Below, piece after piece: positions 12,930-24,101 of a DNA stretch of 64,000 bases. Source of the stretch: Haematococcus lacustris. Taxonomy: Eukaryota; Chlorophyta; Chlorophyceae; Chlamydomonadales; Haematococcaceae. Position 1 is the stretch's first letter; each line of letters begins with the position of its first letter. Position numbers and translations under genes: made by a program. Below the pieces are notes generated by a model. The model saw only the letters and a program-made list of their open reading frames with translations. It ran no database searches and was not told the origin of the DNA. The stretch lies in the NCBI GenBank assembly GCA_030144725.1, contig JASKMD010000009.1, positions 3,883,639 through 3,947,638 of the forward strand, written 5' to 3'.

Positions 12930-14000
12930 TACGGGCTTGGCTCGGTGGTCAGGGTGATGGGGGGTGATGGATACGGAGATGGGTGAAGGGGAGGTAGGGG
13001 GGAGATGGGCGAAGGAGAGGTAGGGGAGAGGTAGGAGGCGGGGAGAAGGAGAGTTAGGGGGCAGGAGGCTGATGGCAGGCTGGGAGGAGGGGCTACTGGG
13101 AGCTGGGCGGGTCAGACGAGGTTGGGAGATGGTGGGTTAGGCTGTGTTGGTGGGGGCCACGTGGCGGAGTGGTATGCCAAGCTCAGTCGGCTGCTCGTGT
13201 ACCTGTAGCCATCAGCATGTGTACCTTGTAAGCGGTATAACTTGTCACATACAAACCCAATGATTGAGTTGCATAGTGCCATGGACGCGTTAATGAGTAT
13301 GCTACAAATGGTATGTGTGAGGTCAAGCTGTTTGTTCAATGGTGCAAAACATAAGGCGGATTATAGCTGGAGGGGGTGCCAAATCCCTACTGTGCCGCTC
13401 ACCATTACAGCGATACAGCGCTGCCACACACAAACCCGGGTTCCTTCACATCCTCGCCAAGCGGCCTGCACAATCAGGAACCTCGCGCAGCCATGTTTGC
13501 CGGACTTCAGTGGTGTGCGCCACCGACATGTCGTGCATCGCTAACGGATAGCCAAGGACGTAGCTTACCGGTGTAGCTAACCACGGTCTGCGATTGGGAC
13601 ACATTCGGGGTCACATGTGGCTGCCCGCATCGAAAGACTCCGATGGCAATTCCAGTCTTACATTAAACGCGCAATATCACATCGCAGCAGACGCAACAAA
13701 CGTTACATCAAAAGATTGAGTAGGTGGGCTGCAGTTGCATGAAGATTGCCAACCCCATGTTGGGAACGCCTGACTCCACCCCACCCGCCCCTTGGCTTGG
13801 GGCTTGCCCACTTTCGTTGCCCACCCCCACCGCTACCAGCCCCTCTCTCATGCATCACCCCCAAGAAGCCGCCCTTAACAATCTGCCTAAGCCGACAGCC
13901 CATAACCACGCCGAGTTTTCAGAGGCCCCTTAAAGGCATACCATAGCACAAAGCTAAATGCGTCCTATGCAGAGCGCAGGCAGCAGAAGAGGGAGAACAC
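12930..14000. other. intergenic, no gene recognised
   Basis: G-rich short tandem runs occur near 12960-13090 (GGGAGATGGGCGAAGGAGAGG-like units, imperfect). The rest has no long or conserved reading frame. Confidence 0.4.
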
Positions 14001-14399
14001 GTGCAAGCTGGGTGGAGTGGTGGCGCTTGCGGCCATGCGCAGGGTGCTGAAAGTGCATGCAGCCACCAAGCGTGGATATGCGGCCATGCTGGCCATGAAT
14101 GGCCTACTGCGTCACTGCTACGAGGCCCGTGAGGATGTCAGCCGTGCTGACCTCCCCCCCGACCTCACCAGTTCAACTCACTCTTCGGCTTTCTACCTGT
14201 TACTACTACCAACAGCACCATGTTCAGGCAGCTGGTATGTGGGGGGCGGACCGTGGCAGCAGGCGCAACCCACAAATGCGACACTTCTACCAGCATCTCC
14301 TTGAGAGCCAGCTGTCGCACACCTAGCGCAAAGGCGGCTGAACAACCCCCCCCGTGCTTGTAAGTAGTTGCTGCTACCGAGGTTCAGATCCAGACCTTT

Positions 14400-15150
14400 A
14401 CCTAACACCCTGCCCCGATCCCCATTTGAAGGCGGGGCGGTAAACGTTGGCATGGAACACACGCTCTTGCGAAAGCAGCAGCTCGGGTATGGCCAATTGC
14501 GCACATGCTACTGTGCCACAGGCTGCTGCGCCTGGGCCTTGGGTGCTGGGTGTCGCATGTTCTTGAAGCCGAGGCCAGGGTGCTCCTTGCCTAGGGCCGA
14601 TGCCCTTGCTCGGCCTGGCCACCAACACAGCTCCACTGGGCGCTATGGGGCCTCCCCTCTCCGTTGGAGGTTGAGGGTTGAGTTGCAGTCCCTCTCCATC
14701 AATCTGCCCATGGCCCCAGGGGTGGTCCGGTTCACCCAGGGGCACCACATGAGGCCCTGCACTGGCGCCTCCAACCGCTAACTCCAGGCTGACCGCTGCA
14801 AGCCTTCCAACCTGCAGGCCATGTGGGCTTGCTGCAGTTCAGTCGGCTCTCACAAGGCTGGAGGCTGTTCACAGCTGACTCCACCCGGCTGGTGCGCAAC
14901 TCATCCATTAGCACCACCATGCCCCACTGCCTGTCTGTTGGCTTGCTGCTGTTGGGGCTCTCCACGCATTGGCCACTGCATTGGTCACCACCCACCCACC
15001 CCGAGTGCCAATGCCAGCGTTGCCAAAGAACACCACCAGCTGCCTGCATGTCCCCCACTGCTGCTGGACACACCAGCCGCCTCCTCCTCCAGATGCATGG
15101 CACACACAACACACAACTTAGTTGCAGACTGACAGCCAGCTCACTAAGTG
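14400..15150 (-). pseudogene. decayed Fanzor (TnpB-like) relic, minus strand
   Basis: The segment aligns by eye with the C-terminal half of the better-preserved Fanzor at 52.3-53.0 kb. On the minus strand it keeps a recognisable LVVFFGNAGIG (near 15030), VVLMDELRTSRV with the downstream SAVNSLQPCE (near 14900) and the degenerate C-terminal tail near 14650-14530. The RuvC-III motif region (near 14690) is ruined and frames are broken. In the intact copy these motifs are RuvC-II and the tail. Homology is clear for the two motif blocks and weaker elsewhere. It may be inserted within the plus-strand relic described next. Confidence 0.6.
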
Positions 15151-15455
15151 ACAGACAGGTGTTCCCAGGATGGGTTATTAAGACTACCCGGAGGCAGTAG
15201 GTGGAAGGTAGGTGGAAGGTAGGTGGAAGGTGTAGGAGCCGGTGTAGGGAGAGATCCATTAGCCACGCTGGGCCTACTAAGAGCTCTGGCTGCACGGCTG
15301 CAAGAAGTGTTGGGTTATGGCGCGGTTCTGGAGCTCCAGGTGGGCTTTCAGAGTGACAGCCAGCTCATTAGCTACCTGGCCTGCAGCATGCACCAAATGA
15401 TCAGTTTCCTGTGCTTTGCAGTAACATGCTGCTACCACCCTTGACCTGAACACCC

Positions 15456-15845
15456 TTGGTACCCGTTTCAATGTTGGCTGCGGGCGGAGAGGGTCCGCCA
15501 CTACCTGGGCCCTGGCCTCAAGCCGGTCATCGCCTGCGGCGATGGTTCCTGGGCGGCAGGTGGCCGGGGCCGGCAGCCGCTGCCTGTGTCAGGCATCCTC
15601 AAGGTGGGTTAGCGCCACTTCGAGGTGGTGCTGGTGGACGGGTTCCTGAACACCGCGGTCAGAGCCAGCCAATGCATGCCTGCCCGACACATCGGACAAG
15701 CTGCTGCGGCCGGTGTACAGCGATGCGACACAGAAGCAAGTTCGCGGCTTGGTGGGGTGCTGTCTTGGACATCAGCTTGTCCAGTTAATGGAACGCGACA
15801 TGAACGCGGCGAGCACTTGGGCTGCAACCTCCGAGCCCAGCCCAG
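15456..15845 (+). pseudogene. second Fanzor/TnpB-like relic, plus strand
   Basis: A different, more TnpB-like RuvC region. One frame reads KPVIACGDGSWAAGGRG, then after an in-frame stop FEVVLVDGFLNTAV (RuvC-II-like). A shifted frame ends in VQLMERDMNAASTWAA, the RuvC-III signature (RDxNAA). A stop codon near 15608 and at least one frameshift show it is dead. A possible N-terminal remnant lies at about 14017-14326 (Arg- and His-rich, YYYQQHHVQ), with the minus-strand relic between, suggesting nesting. The family call rests on motif order; the link to the 14.0-kb piece is inference. Confidence 0.5.
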
Positions 15846-16584
15846 CCAGACAGCACAACGCAGCATAGCATTGTACGCTGCCCCCAAGCAGCCATACCCT
15901 TCATCCGACTCCGCAAGCGCACGTGTGCGGCCTTGCCTTGCTGCAGACGCTCAACATCCGGTCAGCAGCTGGTATCGGCCCTGCGGCTGGTGCAGCTACC
16001 CTGGACGGCCGAAGCTCCGGCGGAAGCAATGCTTGATGCCCCTCGCAAGGACAGCGTGCACATCGCGAACAGGGGGATCGCAGCTGCCCGGAAGAAAGGG
16101 AAGAAGGACGAGAAGACGGCAGCGGTGGTAGGTGGTAGGGGCCGGCCCGGGCGCAGCGTCATCAGAGGCGGCGCATGAGGCGGCGGTACTTTGACCAGCA
16201 GCGTGAGCTAGGACGTGAGCGTGCACACATTTCCGCATGCCTGGGTTGCCTTGCACACCTCAATTCGACAATCGTATTGAGTATGGACGGTAGCAATCTT
16301 AGCACTGGGACCGGGGCACATGGAGGTAATCATGAATTTTCAACACATCTTTGTTTCGCTAGAGTGCCATCGACCATTTTTCATTACATGGCAGTAACAG
16401 CTAACCGGAGCAAGCGTTTGCCGATAGTTTTCAAGAATCATTTGATATGCTGTGTCACTGCGCAACAGCGTCACGTGACCCGGCAAGGGCCCCTGCCAGA
16501 GGCCCCCGCCCCCGCTCTCCCAAACCCTGCTCACCACACGGCCAGCCATGCCCAGTCCAAGATGCACTTCAACATCGCAGCCTA

Positions 16585-17534
16585 CTAGGGTAGGGCGCCC
16601 AGAGGTGGGGGCGGGGGTGGGGGCGGCGGCAGGCCCGTGCCCTCCCCCCCCTCCTGCACTATCCCTGCTCCACTGCCTGCTGCACTGCCTGACCCGACCA
16701 GACCCGGCAGCCCCCCTCCACCACTCCTTCTCGGCACCAGCTGAGGCCCCCCCGCCCCAGATGTAAGCTGCTGCATGCCTAGGGGAGGGGGGGGAGGGGG
16801 AGGAGGGGGGGGGCCCTGGGCTGCCCCCCCATGACCGGGCGCCTGGGCCCCTGGGGCGCTGGGCATCACTGCCGCCTCCCCAGGGGCGGTGAAAGCAGGA
16901 GGGGGGGGCGGTAGCCCAGCTCTACCGCTTGCTGCTCCGTCACTTGCCTGCCTGGTCCCAAGGGCTGTTGACGCCTCTCCAAGGGCTGCTGGGGGGGCGG
17001 CAGCAGCAGGGCCAGGGCCAGGGGCCCCCGGAGGGGGGGTCAACTGGGGTGCTGGTATGGGGCCGAGCCCCCCATCTCCAGACCCCCCCAAGGCTGTCGT
17101 AGGGCCATGGGGGGCATCAGCACCAGGGGGGGCTGCGGAGGGGCCCGGGCCCGGGCGTGGTGGTGGTGGCGGCGGCTGCATGTGGTGGAGCTGGAAGGGG
17201 TGGGGTGGGGGGTGGGAGTGGGGGTGGTACTTGGGGGCCTGGCTGTGGGTGGGGGGAGGCCGCCAGCCCGGGGGGGGGCCAGCAGCGAGGTGTGGGGGGA
17301 GGGGGGTCCCACCTGGACCGCCGCTGGGGTGGCTGGGTAGGTGCATGAGGTGAGGGGGTGGGGGGAAGCCTGGAGCCCAGTCAGGGGGGGGGCCGGCGGG
17401 ATGGGGGGTACCTTCTAGGGGTGCTGGGCCGGCTGAAGGGCTGGGGGAGGGGGGCGGGCCGGCAGTGTGGCCTGATGCCGGGCCGCTGCCTGGGTCCTGA
17501 GTCAGTGCACCTGACCCCTGAGGCCCTGGCAGCC

Positions 17535-17575
<41 letters not shown>

Positions 17576-17826
17576 GGGGTGTGTGAGGGGCCTGGGGCAC
17601 GAGTCAGGAGGTCTGGTGGGGGGGCGCTGGCAGGGCCGGGGGGCATGAAGGGGGGTGGGGGGCCATAGTTGCCTCCAGGAGGGGATGGGTAGTGGCCAGG
17701 AGGGGGCCCCTGCTGGCCATGCATGCTAGGCGGCGGGAACATGCCAGGGGGCCCATGCATGCTTGCATGACCATGCATGCCGTAAGGTGGCGGCATGCCA
17801 GGAGGCCTGTGCATGCCATATGGTCC

Positions 17827-17858
<32 letters not shown>

Positions 17859-20800
17859 CAGGGGGGCCATAGGGGGGCCCACCAGGCCCCCAACCATTGC
17901 TGGTGGTCATACCCCTGAGGCCTAGGGACTGGCCGGGGGGGGGCTCCACCCCCCAGGGGGGCGGTGGCGCACTGCCTGGTGGTGGGGGCTGCTGCTGCAG
18001 GCTGCTGGGGGAGGGGTGTGGGCCGTGGGGGTGGGGCAGCTGCTGCTGTTGGCCCTGATACTGCCCGTACTGCTGCTGCTGCTGCTGCTGCTGCTGTTGG
18101 GGGGCTGGCCGCTGGTGTTGGGGGGGGAAGGGGGGCGCCCCTGGCATCCCCCCCTGCATGCCCGGGGGCCCTGAGGGTCCAGGGGGGCCAGGGGGGCCGG
18201 GGGGGCCAGGGGGGCCAGGGGGGAGGGGCTGGGACAGCTGCCCGGCGCCCTGAGGCTGCCCGGGGGGGGCTGGCCCTGGTGGAGCATACCCCCACTGTTG
18301 CATGAAGGCCATGGGGGGGCCAGGGGCAGAGGAGGATAGCCCGGGGGGGCCACCTGGGCTGGGTTGGGGGGCCTGCTGCTGCTGCTGCTGCTGATGCTGG
18401 TGGGAGGGGGGAAGAGGGGCATAGCTCAAGGGGCCCATGCCAAAGTGCTGCAAGGCTGAGGGCGGGGCACCTCCAGGGGGGTGCCCCCCTTGGGTACCAG
18501 GTGGGGGAGGCGGCCCGTTGGGGGGGAGTATAGCCTGCTGCTGTGGGGTGGGTGGGGGGCCGTAGTATGTCTGCATGGAGGGGGGTAGAGGCGGCCAGGA
18601 GGCCAGGGGGGGCTGTGGGTCAGAGGGGGGTGGGGGGGGGGGGCGGGGGCACCACCACGTCCTCGTCTTCATCTCGCCCTATTTCGTACTCCTCCTCCGC
18701 ACCCCCACCCCCACCCCCTCCCCCACCCCCCACCATACCACCACCCGCCGCTGCCGGCCCTGCAGGTTGACCAGCTGCTGCCATAGGGGCCTGCCCTGCT
18801 GCCGCCCCCCCATGCCCTGCCGCTGCTGCTGCCGCTGCTGCAGCCAGACCCTCTTTCAGCCCCTCCGCCGCTGCCCTGAACGATGCCTCAGCATCTGCCG
18901 CCGCCGCCGCCTCCGCTGCCACTGCTGCCGCCGCGGCCTCTGCTGCTGCCGCCGCTGCAGCTGCCCGGGCAGCAGCCAGAGCCTCCGCCCCTGACAGCGG
19001 TTGAGGGATTGCGGGCTTGGGGGCGGCAGGGGCGGCCAGACGGGCCTTGCGCTGCTGAGCCACACTGCCACCCTTCTTGATCAAAAAGGCGCCCTTCTTG
19101 ACCCCGCCTGCACCCCCTGACGCGGCGTCCGCATCCGTCGGCCCCCCTCCCCCTGCTGCTGCTGCTGGGCCGAGCAGCTGGTCTGTGTGGCTGTGTGCCG
19201 CTGGTGCGTCTGGCGCAGGCTCGGAGCCTGCTGCGGCTGCAGCGGGGTGCTGGGTGGGTGTGGCTGCGGGGTCAGGCAGGGGGAGGGGTGTGGGCAGGGT
19301 GTCCCCCTGAGTGGCGCGGCCAGAGGGGGGTCTGACCTGGGAGGCGTCAAACAGGGAGTCCACGGTGGCGGGGGCGGCGCCGCCTTGGGGTCGCTGCTCG
19401 TCCTGCAGCCAAGCCAGGCCGGGCCAGGCACCAGGGGCGGTGGGCAGGCACCAGGGGTGATGGGCAGGCGACAGGGGCGGTGGGCAGGCGACAGGGGCGG
19501 TGGGCAGGCACCAGGGGCGGTGGGCAGGCGACAGGGGCGGTGGGCAGGCGACAGGGGCGGTGGGCAGGCGACAGGGGCGGTGGGCAGGCGACAGGGGCGG
19601 TGGGCAGGCACCAGGGGCGGTGGGCAGGCGACAGGGGCGGTGGGCAGGCGACAGGGGCGGTGGGCAGGCGACAGGGGCAGCTGGCAGAGGTGAGTGGGCA
19701 GGGCAGGGTGACAGGGCAGGGTGATGACAGCTTAGGGCGTGAAGGGTGAGGTCCCAGGGGCTGTGGGCCATGGGGTGGGCTGCAGGGCACATCACAAACA
19801 CCACAGCCTCTGGGGTACAGCCTGGCCAGCCTGGCCTGCAACAAGCGTGGCAACTGACAACAGAATAGTTTTTTCAAATGATAATAACACTAACTACGGA
19901 TAGTTTAGATTAGTTCAGATTGCTACTCCATGACAAGCTGAGTAAAACAGGATGTGGTACCATCACCATCACGTGCAGCGACAGGCGGAGGGGGATGATG
20001 ACAATCTGCTTCCGCCCTGGCCCTGCCCAGCCCCTGCCCAGCCCCTGCTCAGCCTCTGCCCTAGACCGCCTCAGCCCACCAGCAGCTTCTTCTGCCGCTC
20101 CCTCCGCGCCTTCTCCCTCTCCCGCAGCGACGCCAGCTCCGGCGGCAGCCCCCCCGGCGCCCCCCCTGCCCCTGCCCCGCCTCCCAGCCCCAGCCCCGCC
20201 TCCCAGCCCTGCCCCTGGCCAAAGCCCAGCATCCCAGGGTCAGCAGGGGGAGGTGAAAAGGGCGGGCTGGGAAAGGGTCCCTGAGGCGGAGGAGCTGTCA
20301 GGCCTGGGAAGGCGGCAGGGGGCAGGCCAGGAGGCGGGCCAGGCAGGAGAGGCGGGGGGGGCAGCGGGCCAGCGGCGCCTGGGGCTGGGAGTGGTGTGGG
20401 GGCCCCGCCAGCAGCGGCTGCCACGGAGGAGATGACCAGGCTGTTGAGGGCCTGGCCCGTGAGCCCGCTCTCCACCAGCAGCTTGGTCAGGTCCCGGCCC
20501 TGAGTGATGGCCTGCAGGGGGAGGGGCCAGGAGGGGGCCAGGCAGTTAGGAGAGGGAGGGAAAAGGAGGGGCCAGGAGGGGGCAAGGGCAGTTGGGAGAG
20601 GGGAGGGGAAGGAGGGCTAGGAGGGGGCAAGGCAGTTGGGAGAGGGGAGGGGAAGGAGGGCTAGGAGGGGGCAAGGGCAGTTGGGAGAGGGGGGGAAAAT
20701 GAGAGGCCAGGAGGGGGCAAGGGCAGTTGGGAGAGGAGGGGAAGGCGTGGCCAAGAGGGGGCAAGGGCAGAGCGGGGCCAGGTGTGGATGGGGTGATCCT

Positions 20801-23382
20801 GGTGATGTGGGTGGTGCGAGAGGGTGGTGGCCTGCCAGGGGGGCAAGGGGCCAGGAGCGTTCCTAGGCTACAAGCAGGTGGGCTGGAGAAGAGGTAGATG
20901 GGTGCGTCCAAAGGGCAGGGGCTGGGCAGGGCGGGGCCAGGCGTGGGCGGAGGCTGGGTGGTGGGCAAGGAAAACTGTGGTTCAACGAAGCTGTGGGGCA
21001 GGGGTCAGGGGTCAGGGGTCAGGGGTACAGGTCAGGCAGGGTGGGACACCAGGGGATGGAAGGTTCAGCTAGAGCAGGGATGGAGAGCAGGAGGATGGTG
21101 GAGCCAGTCTTCACACGGCGCAGCAGCGAAGACATGGCAGGCCACCTCTGCCCCAACCACCCCTCTCCTCCCCTACCCTACCCTACCCTACCCCCTCCCT
21201 AACCCTGTCCTCCCCCCTGCCCAGCCACCCCTCCCTGTGCCCTGCCCTGTCCTCCCCCCGGCCTGCCCACCCCCCCACATGCATGATGGAGGCCTGCAGC
21301 GCCTCTGCCTTGCGCTGCTGCTCCAGCTGCTGGACAGCTGACTCAGCGCTCACTCGCTCTGCAGCCAAGCAACAGGCCAGCAGGTCTTGCTGAGGGCAGG
21401 GGGGGCAGGGGGGGTGGAGGCCTAACTAGGAGCGCAAGTGGGGGGCATGGAGGGAGGGGTGGGGGCATGAGACAAGGTGCACACCTGGGGGGTCGCCTGG
21501 GGGAGGCCGAGGGGGGGGCACGCTGCCCTCCAGCCCTGGAACGGGACGGGGGATAGGACCCCAGCGGCAGCGCTTGGGTGGAGGGATGGTGGGGGCTGAG
21601 GTGTCAGCAGGGGCCTCAACTCCAACCCCGACCCCATTGCCTGCCTGCGCGGTGTTCAGAGTCTGGGAGGGGGGGAGGGATGGTGGAGGGGCAGCGGGCA
21701 CAGCGCCATTGGCAGTGTTTGGTGTGACTGGGGGGTGGCTGCTGCTGCTGGGGGGCCCCTCCCCCTTCCCCTCCCCCACCCTCCCTGGCCCGGACTCTGC
21801 ACTGAGCTGCTCCTGCCCCGCCAGCCCACCAGTCGGTTTGATGTCAGGGGGGGGGCTGAGGCAGGCCACCTGCTCACCCTCCTGCCCTGCCCCTGCCCCT
21901 GCCTCCTCCCCTGATGCAGGTGAGGGGCCCTGAGCTCCTGAGGTACTGGGACCCTGACCCCGACCCTGCTCCCCCCCGCCCGGGCCCCTGTCAGGGCTGC
22001 TGGCCATCTCATCGGCTTCCGCCTTCACGCCCTTCACACTGCCCGCCTCCTCCTTAACCACCTCAGCTGTGCCCAGCTCTGTCTTAACCACCTCGCCTTT
22101 GCCCGCCCCCCCCCTGCCCCCCTCCACCTTGACCTTTACAGCCGAGTCAGCCTGGCTGGACCGGCCCTCCCTGCCTCCCTGCCCTCCCCCCTCTCTGGCC
22201 TTGTCCCGCCCCCTGTCCCGGCTGCCATCACGCTCCCGCCCTGGCCTGCTGCGGCTCCTCTCCTGCTCTTTGACCCGTGCTCTTCCTCGGCCCCGCTCGG
22301 GGCTCCGCTGCCGCTGCCTGCCACTGTCCCTGCCCCGCTCAGGGCTGTGCTGCCGCTGCCTGCTGCTATCTCTGCCCCGCTCGGGGCTCCGCTGCCGCTG
22401 CCTGCCGCTGTCCCGGCCCCGCTCAGGGCTGCGTTGCCGTTGTCTGCCGCTGTCTCGGCCCCGCCCTGCATCTCTGCTGCGGTCTCGCTCCCTGCTGCGG
22501 CTGCGGGCGCCTCCCCCACTGCGCCTCCCGGCTGCCCCCCGACTATGGCTGCGCTCCCTTGCCCCCCTTGGCCCCCGCTCCCGGCTGCGGCTGCGACTAG
22601 GCAACCGTCCAGGTCGCCCACCCCTTTCACGGCTGCGGCTGCGACTAGGCAACCGCCCTGGGCGCCCACCCCTTTCACGGCTGCGGCTGGCCTGGCGCCC
22701 AGACCCCCCCTGCCGGACCTGCGGCTGGCGCCTGACAGGGCTGCGGCTCCTGCTGCTGCTGTCGCTACCCTGGGCAGTTGCCATGGCTGCTGACTTGTCT
22801 GGCACCCGGCCCCGCTCAGCCTCGCCTACCTTGCTGCTGCGTTGCTTCACAGCCTTACCAGGGTCGGAGTCTGAGCCGCTGCCGCTGCCTTTGCGTGGGG
22901 GTGGGGATGGGGACGGGGTATTATTCGGACTTCTGCCTGACTTGTGTAAGGCAGGGCTGGCTGGGGACTCGGCTGGCTGTGCATTCGACTTGGTCTTTTT
23001 GCCAGTTGATTTGTCTGGATGACTGTCTTGCTTTGGCAAAGGGGAAGCAGAACGAGATCGTTTGCCACGCAAAGGTGAGGCAGCATCCCTGCAGGCAAGT
23101 GGCTGGCCATGCCGTTTTTTCGTTGCTTGCTGTACCGTGGCCAGTGCAGCCGCGTCCATACTTTTTTGATGATTTCGTCTTGCTCTTATGATGTTTCGAC
23201 TTGGTCTTGCTCTTGCTGTGATGCTTTGAGCGGGACTTGCGCTCCTCCTTCTTGCTCTCTTCCCCTTCCGCAGCCTTCTTCGCTTTGCCGTTCTCTGAGC
23301 CGCCAGCTTTACCACTGCCACCCAGGTCAGGGCTAGCAAGATCCTCTCCGGGCCCGGATGTCGTCGGGCTACTGCTTGGCAT
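16585..23382 (-). CDS. RS-domain and proline-rich nuclear protein, possible RNA-processing factor
   Basis: Exon 1 (23382 to about 23162) encodes a Ser/Lys-rich N-terminus ending in K/H/S repeats. The intron joins in phase to an exon (about 23087 to 21490) holding a long Arg-Ser/Arg-Gln domain with repeated SRSRSRERG and GRQRQRSPERGRDS units, then an acidic/Pro-rich part and PPPKRCRWGPIPRP. Further exons carry AAERVSAESAVQQLEQQ (near 21340) and RDLTKLLVESGLTGQALNSL (near 20490), then an Arg-rich REREKARRERQKKLLV (near 20085). A C-terminal half follows (19400-16585) with an Ala-rich helix, an acidic EEEYEIGRDEDED motif and about 650 residues of Pro/Gln/Gly. RS domains bind splicing components in the nucleus, so an mRNA-processing role is inferred. 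The frame changes within a G-run near 18630, probably a sequencing indel. It could be two genes. Confidence 0.55.
17541..17574. repeat. CTG/CAG tract in the Pro/Gln-rich gene
   Basis: About eleven CTG units encode Gln on the minus strand. Shorter poly-Gln tracts are present near 17830, 18070 and 18370. Confidence 0.9.
19437..19680. repeat. 20-bp minisatellite
   Basis: About twelve tandem copies of CAGGGGCGGTGGGCAGGCGA-like units with CACC/CGAC variants. It lies in a presumed intron of the RS/proline-rich gene. Confidence 0.95.
20530..20775. repeat. G-rich minisatellite
   Basis: Imperfect repeats of about 45-60 bp built from GGCCAGGAGGGGGCAAGG and CAGTTGGGAGAGGGG blocks, in a presumed intron of the same gene. 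Confidence 0.85.
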
Positions 23383-24101
23383 CCTAAGGCCGGTTGATCG
23401 CCCAAGGTGCAGTCACTGATCCATCGCACGACGCACCGCAGTCTAGCAGCAGCCCAGCAAGCATCGCCATGCCGTGCATGGGATCACGCTGTGTTTGTAA
23501 GTCGATGTGGGTGTTCAGGGCTAATTCTTCCGCCTTCTGCATAGGTCCATGTTTCTCGTTTGTATGTGGAACGACGAAGAGGGCGCCCACCATCTGGCCA
23601 GGCATTAGATGATCACGGCACAGCATTGAGGCACAGCATAGTGTAGTACGTGCCACAGCCCTATTTGGCGAACAAGAAGCAGCAGCAGTCAGCAGGGCCG
23701 CACCGCTTCCTAGCAGGCAGCCACCAAGCAACACAAGCAGCACTGGCTCGCCACCAACCACTGGTCATGGGGGTGATGGAAAGTCTGTGAGCATCTACAC
23801 CACACCACCCAGCTAGGGGCTCCTTCCGTCCAGCATGTTGACTTTGCTCAACCGTCCTTTGAGCCATCTGACCACGTATCCGCCCTTGACTCCCTGCCGA
23901 TGCTGCGGTTGTCAATAGTAGAGAACATGGACTTCCATGCGGAGATCTTCTAAACTTTTACGGTCCGAATGCCCGGGCTCGAGTTTGCCTGCTAGACCTC
24001 ACTGGCAATGCTACCAACTAACACAAGCGGAGCACGCAGATGTGTGGAGTGGACTAGTTAATTGAATTGCGCGGGTTTAAGAGACCTAAGCATTCAGCGC
24101 A
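23383..24101. promoter_or_regulatory. divergent intergenic region between RS gene and phototropin
   Basis: The two coding starts (23382 minus, 24102 plus) point away from each other and are only 719 bp apart, so the regulatory region is probably shared. No confident TATA box was assigned. The sequence close to the phototropin start is less GC-rich than its surroundings. Confidence 0.5.

Noticed and set aside
19437..19680. Regularly spaced 20-bp repeats as a possible CRISPR array
   Set aside because: The units are directly contiguous without unique spacers, in an intron of a eukaryotic gene.
22069..23022. Plus-strand 317-codon frame rich in Leu/Arg/Pro
   Set aside because: Shadow of the Arg-Ser repeat exon on the minus strand; complement of RS codons gives Leu/Arg/Pro.
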